64,000 nt of DNA from Salinivirga cyanobacteriivorans (GTDB taxonomy: Bacteria > Bacteroidota > Bacteroidia > Bacteroidales > Salinivirgaceae), in contig NZ_CP013118.1 in the NCBI RefSeq assembly GCF_001443605.1, positions 3,807,001 through 3,871,000 of the forward strand. Direction: 5' to 3'. Positions within the stretch are counted from its first letter, which is position 1. Each line of letters opens with the position of its first letter. Shown here piece by piece: positions 60,096 to 64,000 of this stretch. Below the pieces are notes generated by a model. That model saw nothing but the letters and a program-made list of their open reading frames with translations. It made no database searches and was not told the DNA's origin. Position numbers and translations under genes: made by a program.

Positions 60096-61493
60096 TCACT
60101 GTTGTCCGATAAAAAAAATTAAGAGTGAGGAGACTTGAATGCCCCCCCAACTCTTTTTCGTAGTTTTGTTTTACCACAAAAAAAACTACTATGGATAAAA
60201 GTACACATTTTTTTGGCACATCGGTTTTCGGACAGCTGATTTCCTTAATTGATTCAAAAATCATCACTACCAGTGCAAAAAAGCACAATTCAGATCACTA
60301 TGTGAAGAAGTTCAAAACAAAAGATCACTTAATTAGTATGTTGTTTTGTTCTTTTGCCAAATGCACATCCTTACGCGAAGTAAGTGGCGCAATGCTTGGT
60401 TTATCAGGTAAAACCAAACATTTTCAGTTAAATCATATTCCAAAGAAAAGTACCTTGTCAGATTCAAATAAACGTAGAGATTGTGATGTGTTCGGAGAAA
60501 TCTACAATAAGCTACTCAAACAATATGGTCATTATATTTCGGACAGCAGAATTAAAGATGTAATAAACAAACAAGTAGAGATTATTGACAGCTCAACCAT
60601 CAGTTTGTTTAAGGATATATTGAAGTGTGTTGGACGGCATCCTAAAACCGGTAAAAAGAAAGGCGGTATAAAACTTCATGCAACGATAAATGTAGACGAA
60701 ACTGCACCCAAGATGGTTTGGCTCACCAGTGCTGCCACTCATGACCATGTATTGTTAAATAGTCTTAAGCATAATGCAAACACAATATACGTATTTGACA
60801 AAGGCTATAATGACTACAAAGCCTTTGATAAATTTTCGCAAACAGATACAGGTTTTGTCACCCGAATAAAAGACAATGCAGCATATAAAACGCTAAATGA
60901 TTGTAAGATAGAAGAACATATTCATAGTGGGGTTGAAAAAGATGAAATCATAGAAGTTCAGGTAAAATATGAGAATAACACACGCCCTTTAAAGCTGCGT
61001 AAAGTCCAGTTCTACGACAGAAACCTTAAAAGACGGTTTGAGTTTTTAACTAACTTGTTTGAAATGAGGGCTGATTTAATAGCTGCTATTTACAAACTAC
61101 GATGGCAAATTGAACTTCTGTTCAAACAATTAAAACAAAATTTCCCGCTAAAATATTTTCTCGGGGACAATGAAAATGCGATTAAAATACAGATATACTG
61201 TGCCTTAATCGCAAACCTATTGATGACTGTTATCCAAAAAACGCTCAAGAGGAAATGGGCGTTTTCCAATTTAGTTAGCTTCTGTAAAATTCATTTGTTT
61301 AACTACATTCATTTATTCAGGTTTCTTGAGCATCCGGACAAAGATTGGCAGAAAACTTATGACGAATTGATGCAGCCCTCTCTATTCTGAGGCTTACTTT
61401 AAAAAATTCATTAAATGCAAACCTTAATTCTCAGAAAATCATAGTTTTGAAAAATCAATTGATCAATTCCGTGCTTTTATCGGACAGTAATGA
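60096..61493 (+). mobile_element. IS4-family insertion sequence, copy 2
   Basis: 1398 bp, plus orientation, with ends TCACTGTTGTCCGATAAAA and (reverse complement) TCATTACTGTCCGATAAAA. Flanked by a 7-8-bp direct repeat, showing simple transposition into the SPASM maturase gene. The 5' leader (60113-60190) differs markedly from that of copy 1 although the rest is almost identical. Confidence 0.93.
60191..61390 (+). CDS. IS4-family transposase (copy 2)
   Basis: 399 aa, intact, DDE catalytic residues and Y-x2-R-x3-E-x6-K signature as in copy 1. The three substitutions relative to copy 1 are at residues 28 (Thr for Ala), about 97 (Asn for Thr) and about 277 (Asn for Thr). Confidence 0.95.
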   Translation: MDKSTHFFGTSVFGQLISLIDSKIITTSAKKHNSDHYVKKFKTKDHLISMLFCSFAKCTSLREVSGAMLGLSGKTKHFQLNHIPKKSTLSDSNKRRDCDVFGEIYNKLLKQYGHYISDSRIKDVINKQVEIIDSSTISLFKDILKCVGRHPKTGKKKGGIKLHATINVDETAPKMVWLTSAATHDHVLLNSLKHNANTIYVFDKGYNDYKAFDKFSQTDTGFVTRIKDNAAYKTLNDCKIEEHIHSGVEKDEIIEVQVKYENNTRPLKLRKVQFYDRNLKRRFEFLTNLFEMRADLIAAIYKLRWQIELLFKQLKQNFPLKYFLGDNENAIKIQIYCALIANLLMTVIQKTLKRKWAFSNLVSFCKIHLFNYIHLFRFLEHPDKDWQKTYDELMQPSLF

Positions 61494-62288
61494 TAATGAA
61501 TTGAAAGTCCAAAGAGAAACACTGGATAGATACTTTAGTTTTCTGGAAAAAGAAGATTTGATACACTATTGCACGGAAGAGACAAAAGGCTTATTTCCGG
61601 ATCTCCCTAAATTCTGGGATAGTTATTCTTTGTGTCAAAACTTTGTTATTGAGTTATCAAAAGAAAACTTGAATAATAGAAATCGGCTTGAGCACATTAT
61701 AAAAGCTTTAAAATGCGAGAATATCACACTATATATAACTGAAAATACTGACTATCTTGATCATGGCGGCTTAAAAAAATGGATGCAGACTATTAATGGC
61801 TTGCATAATTTGTCAATTTGTATTACAACCTCCGATTTTGATAAGAATATAATTAAAGAATTTAAAGACCTAAAAATTTTCAATTCTATAATAGCGTATG
61901 ATGCAAATATAGAAATACACAACGAAAAGTGCTTTGTAATAGAAGAAAGTAATAAAGCATTAATTATGCCTCCAAATATAAATTTATATATGGAATCTCA
62001 ATTTTATCACCCATATTATAATGGAAGAGTCGTTGTGGATTTTAAAGGAAAACTTAAAAACAATTTATTGAGTTCAGAGGATTTTGGGCAAATTTTTGAA
62101 ATAAATAATTCTGAAGAGCTAAAAAGTATAATACAATCGAAACAATTTCGAAAATTAGCTGACATGAAGCGCGATTTAATTGATGATTGTAAATATTGTG
62201 AATATCGCTATTGCTGCATGAATTCAAATCTGCCTCGCCCAACTTCTACAGGTTTAAAACTTAGCAAACCATGTTTACAATAAAGCGC

Positions 62289-64000
62289 ATGAAATATTTT
62301 TTACTTTTCTTTTTTATTCAGTCGATAACGTTCGCTCAATCATACAATAACATTCAAATCCTCGATGCTAGTAGTGGCAGCCCTTTGGCTTATGCTAGAA
62401 TATACAATACCGAAACCGGTCGGGGATTCATAACCAACGAAGATGGGGTTTTTCGCAATGCTTTTAGCGATTCTACGAATGTCAAACCCATCGTACGTAT
62501 TAGCTATATAGGTTACGAAACGGCGTTTTATAGTCCGGCAATGCTAACCTCTTTGAGCAGAATAATGCTGAAAACCAATACGTATTCACTGGCTGAGGTT
62601 GTTGTAAGGCCCAAATCGTGGGCAATGGACTTTTTGCATGAGGTGATTAAACGACATAAAAAACTTCAAGTTAAGCCCACTCTTGCAAAAGCTTATTATT
62701 CAAGCTACTCAACTATTGACAACCAACCGGTAGAAGTGCTTGAGCTTTTGGCAAACGGTGCAGCCGATCTTACAGAGGTTCAGGAATTGCGCTATAAATC
62801 GGGGCGAATTGCTCATGCTCCTTTCAACAACACTTATTTCCTAAACCTTCAGCCACGAAAATATATTACATCGTTTAAGCCTTTCGATAATCAGCGAACA
62901 ACTTTTCCTGCGACATTTACAGGTAATAATCGATTGGCAAACAACCTGTTTTACGATGTGACTTTTGTAAAGGAGGAGTATACTACCGATGATACATTAT
63001 ACCACTTTGAATGCAACTCAAAAAAAAGTTGGTTGATGCATGCTAAACTTATTGCCAGCAAGAAACATCGCTTGTTTCAATCGGTAAAATACAGCCATGA
63101 ACAAGTTCCCCCCGATTTATTTCAGCCAATTAATCCCACCGACAGAATTACGTCAGGTCAATTTAGCATTACTGCCACCTACGATTTAAAGATGAAAACG
63201 ATTAACTCCGTTTCATTGGGATATAACATTGATTATTTGTTTGCCAATGGAAAACAAAGTAAAATCAAAATGCAAGCAAATAACTTATTTTACGATTTCA
63301 ACATTACATTTATCGACATTTTAGGAATAAACACCAATGATATAAACGACTATGATTTGGTTTACAACATGCCGTATTTTGAACAATTGTGGCAACACGA
63401 AACACAAGGTATCAGTAAGCGTCAAGAAACCTACATTGATTTTTTTAAGAAAAACGGGAGCCTGGTTAATTACGGTACTTTACAAACATATTTAGAGACA
63501 TACATTGACCGGTTTCGTCGGTGGACTCCCCGACGCCTGCAATTTGAAGAACTCAATGCTGCCAGTTTGTATTGGTATAAAAAACATGAAAATGATCATT
63601 TGGATTATAATCCGGCGGAATTGATTCGCATTGAAGCACAAAATGTTTTTGATGTTGTAGAATTAAACGATACCGTGCTTTGGGATATGAAAACGATTAT
63701 TGACCTCAATGAATCGTTTTGCTTTTTAGTACCCGACACTTCCCTTTATGCTTATATGAATATTTATTTTGACTTATACAAAATCACAGAAAATGAATTA
63801 TCACGCGCAATATCACAATCAAAACAACCCCAATCCGTGGTAAATATAATCAAAACGATTGACCAAATGTCTAATAAACGATTAGCTGAATACATAAAAA
63901 ACGTCCGCCTAGGAGGAAACACAGGGGAATTAGCGCACTGGAACAAAATAATTGATAAAGAACTGAATATTAATAACATTGATTCTGCAAGGATATACTA
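62289..64000 (+). CDS. CarboxypepD_reg-like surface protein (3' partial)
   Basis: Open from the ATG at 62289, 5 bp after the SPASM gene stop, to the window end (570 codons visible), so it was missed by simple ORF calling. Signal peptide MKYFLLFFFIQSITFAQ, then a carboxypeptidase-regulatory-like beta-sandwich (about residues 20-105; GSPLAYARIYNTETGRGFITNEDG, ISYIGYE, LAEVVVRPKS), then about 450 residues without a recognised domain. Not a TonB receptor so far, since no plug is seen. Tight spacing puts it in the RiPP operon; it may be an outer-membrane partner of the modified peptide. Confidence 0.8.
   Translation, partial: MKYFLLFFFIQSITFAQSYNNIQILDASSGSPLAYARIYNTETGRGFITNEDGVFRNAFSDSTNVKPIVRISYIGYETAFYSPAMLTSLSRIMLKTNTYSLAEVVVRPKSWAMDFLHEVIKRHKKLQVKPTLAKAYYSSYSTIDNQPVEVLELLANGAADLTEVQELRYKSGRIAHAPFNNTYFLNLQPRKYITSFKPFDNQRTTFPATFTGNNRLANNLFYDVTFVKEEYTTDDTLYHFECNSKKSWLMHAKLIASKKHRLFQSVKYSHEQVPPDLFQPINPTDRITSGQFSITATYDLKMKTINSVSLGYNIDYLFANGKQSKIKMQANNLFYDFNITFIDILGINTNDINDYDLVYNMPYFEQLWQHETQGISKRQETYIDFFKKNGSLVNYGTLQTYLETYIDRFRRWTPRRLQFEELNAASLYWYKKHENDHLDYNPAELIRIEAQNVFDVVELNDTVLWDMKTIIDLNESFCFLVPDTSLYAYMNIYFDLYKITENELSRAISQSKQPQSVVNIIKTIDQMSNKRLAEYIKNVRLGGNTGELAHWNKIIDKELNINNIDSARIY

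Larger units (their letters stand above)
59931..62283 (+). pseudogene. gwsS: SPASM-domain peptide maturase, split by IS copy 2
   Basis: The N-terminal 55 codons (59931-60095) begin MGKYVKLFANCVPVKG, typical of the grasp-with-spasm SPASM proteins. The IS sits at 60096-61493 with one copy of the target duplication on each side; the remaining 261 codons run from 61501 to the stop at 62283. Joining them restores a 315-aa frame without change. The C-terminus has the SPASM cluster (CKYCEYRYCC plus a final Cys near the end). No CxxxCxxC radical-SAM motif is visible in the joined protein. The 3' piece could start from a TTG inside the IS at 61447, but would lack the N-terminal domain. Confidence 0.9.

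Noticed and set aside
35919-61493. Composite transposon formed by the two IS copies
   Set aside because: Copy 2 has its own target duplication inside a gene whose two halves lie on either side, so it inserted alone; copy 1 lacks a matching duplication.
1-64000. CRISPR arrays, rRNA and tRNA genes
   Set aside because: No regularly spaced repeats, no conserved rRNA segments and no cloverleaf with TTCGANNC were seen by eye.
62289-64000. TonB-dependent receptor
   Set aside because: The CarboxypepD_reg-like domain is present, but no plug-domain motifs follow in the 570 visible codons.

Overview
The window is a piece of a Bacteroidota chromosome, probably a marine or anaerobic Bacteroidales/Marinilabiliales-type bacterium. 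Evidence: a C-terminal type IX secretion (Por) sorting domain, a CarboxypepD_reg plus TonB-dependent receptor, SprB-repeat/OmpA and GWxTD proteins, TAnnTTTG-type -7 promoter elements, few Shine-Dalgarno sequences, and a grasp-with-spasm RiPP locus. No rRNA, tRNA or CRISPR array was seen.

Layout. 1-29.3 kb is mostly ordinary chromosome: the end of a secreted GH13 amylase; three tandem DUF3857/transglutaminase-like exported proteins (the middle one frameshifted, two lacking the catalytic Cys and His); small envelope proteins; hldD, a HAD phosphatase and a RelA/SpoT protein; a NarL-type response regulator; an OmpA/SprB gene pair; GWxTD, inositol-phosphatase and mtaB genes; a probable light-responsive group (B12-binding MerR/CarH-like regulator, Blc lipocalin, photolyase, TIGR01777 oxidoreductase); and a TonB receptor operon. 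29.3-35.3 kb is accessory: a single-chain type ISP-like restriction-modification enzyme, a BspA-type LRR protein, and a UPF0175/DUF3368 toxin-antitoxin pair. 35.9-37.3 kb and 60.1-61.5 kb hold two almost identical IS4-family elements in opposite orientation.

Between the IS copies are two long modules with the same nested ends. Module 1 (about 37.5-49.6 kb) carries a five-gene, fully overlapping Druantia-type-II-like defence operon: a large unknown protein, a 2026-aa DUF1998 helicase, a Cys-rich RecB-like nuclease, a 5mC methyltransferase and Vsr. Module 2 (about 49.6-58.2 kb) carries an AraC regulator and a probable lipid/hydrophobic-compound export operon (DUF1302-like barrel, MMPL/RND transporter, LolA-like protein, ICMT, CPBP protease, STAS-like, DUF6544-like). 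Each operon lies between two roughly 60-nt hairpin repeats of one family, then between a module-specific perfect inverted repeat, and each module ends in an approximately 135-nt attC-like palindrome. The R''-like box at each module's end is complementary to the R'-like box at the same module's start (9/9 and 8/9), which is the bookkeeping expected of integron cassettes, here at 12.1 and 8.5 kb. This is the most unusual feature of the window.

58.4-64 kb is a grasp-with-spasm RiPP locus: a 52-aa precursor followed at once by a strong hairpin terminator, then the ATP-grasp gene, a 65-aa gene, the SPASM maturase gene, and a CarboxypepD_reg-like gene running off the window. The maturase gene is cut exactly in two by the second IS; removing the IS and one target duplication restores a 315-codon frame, so the pathway is probably inactive here.
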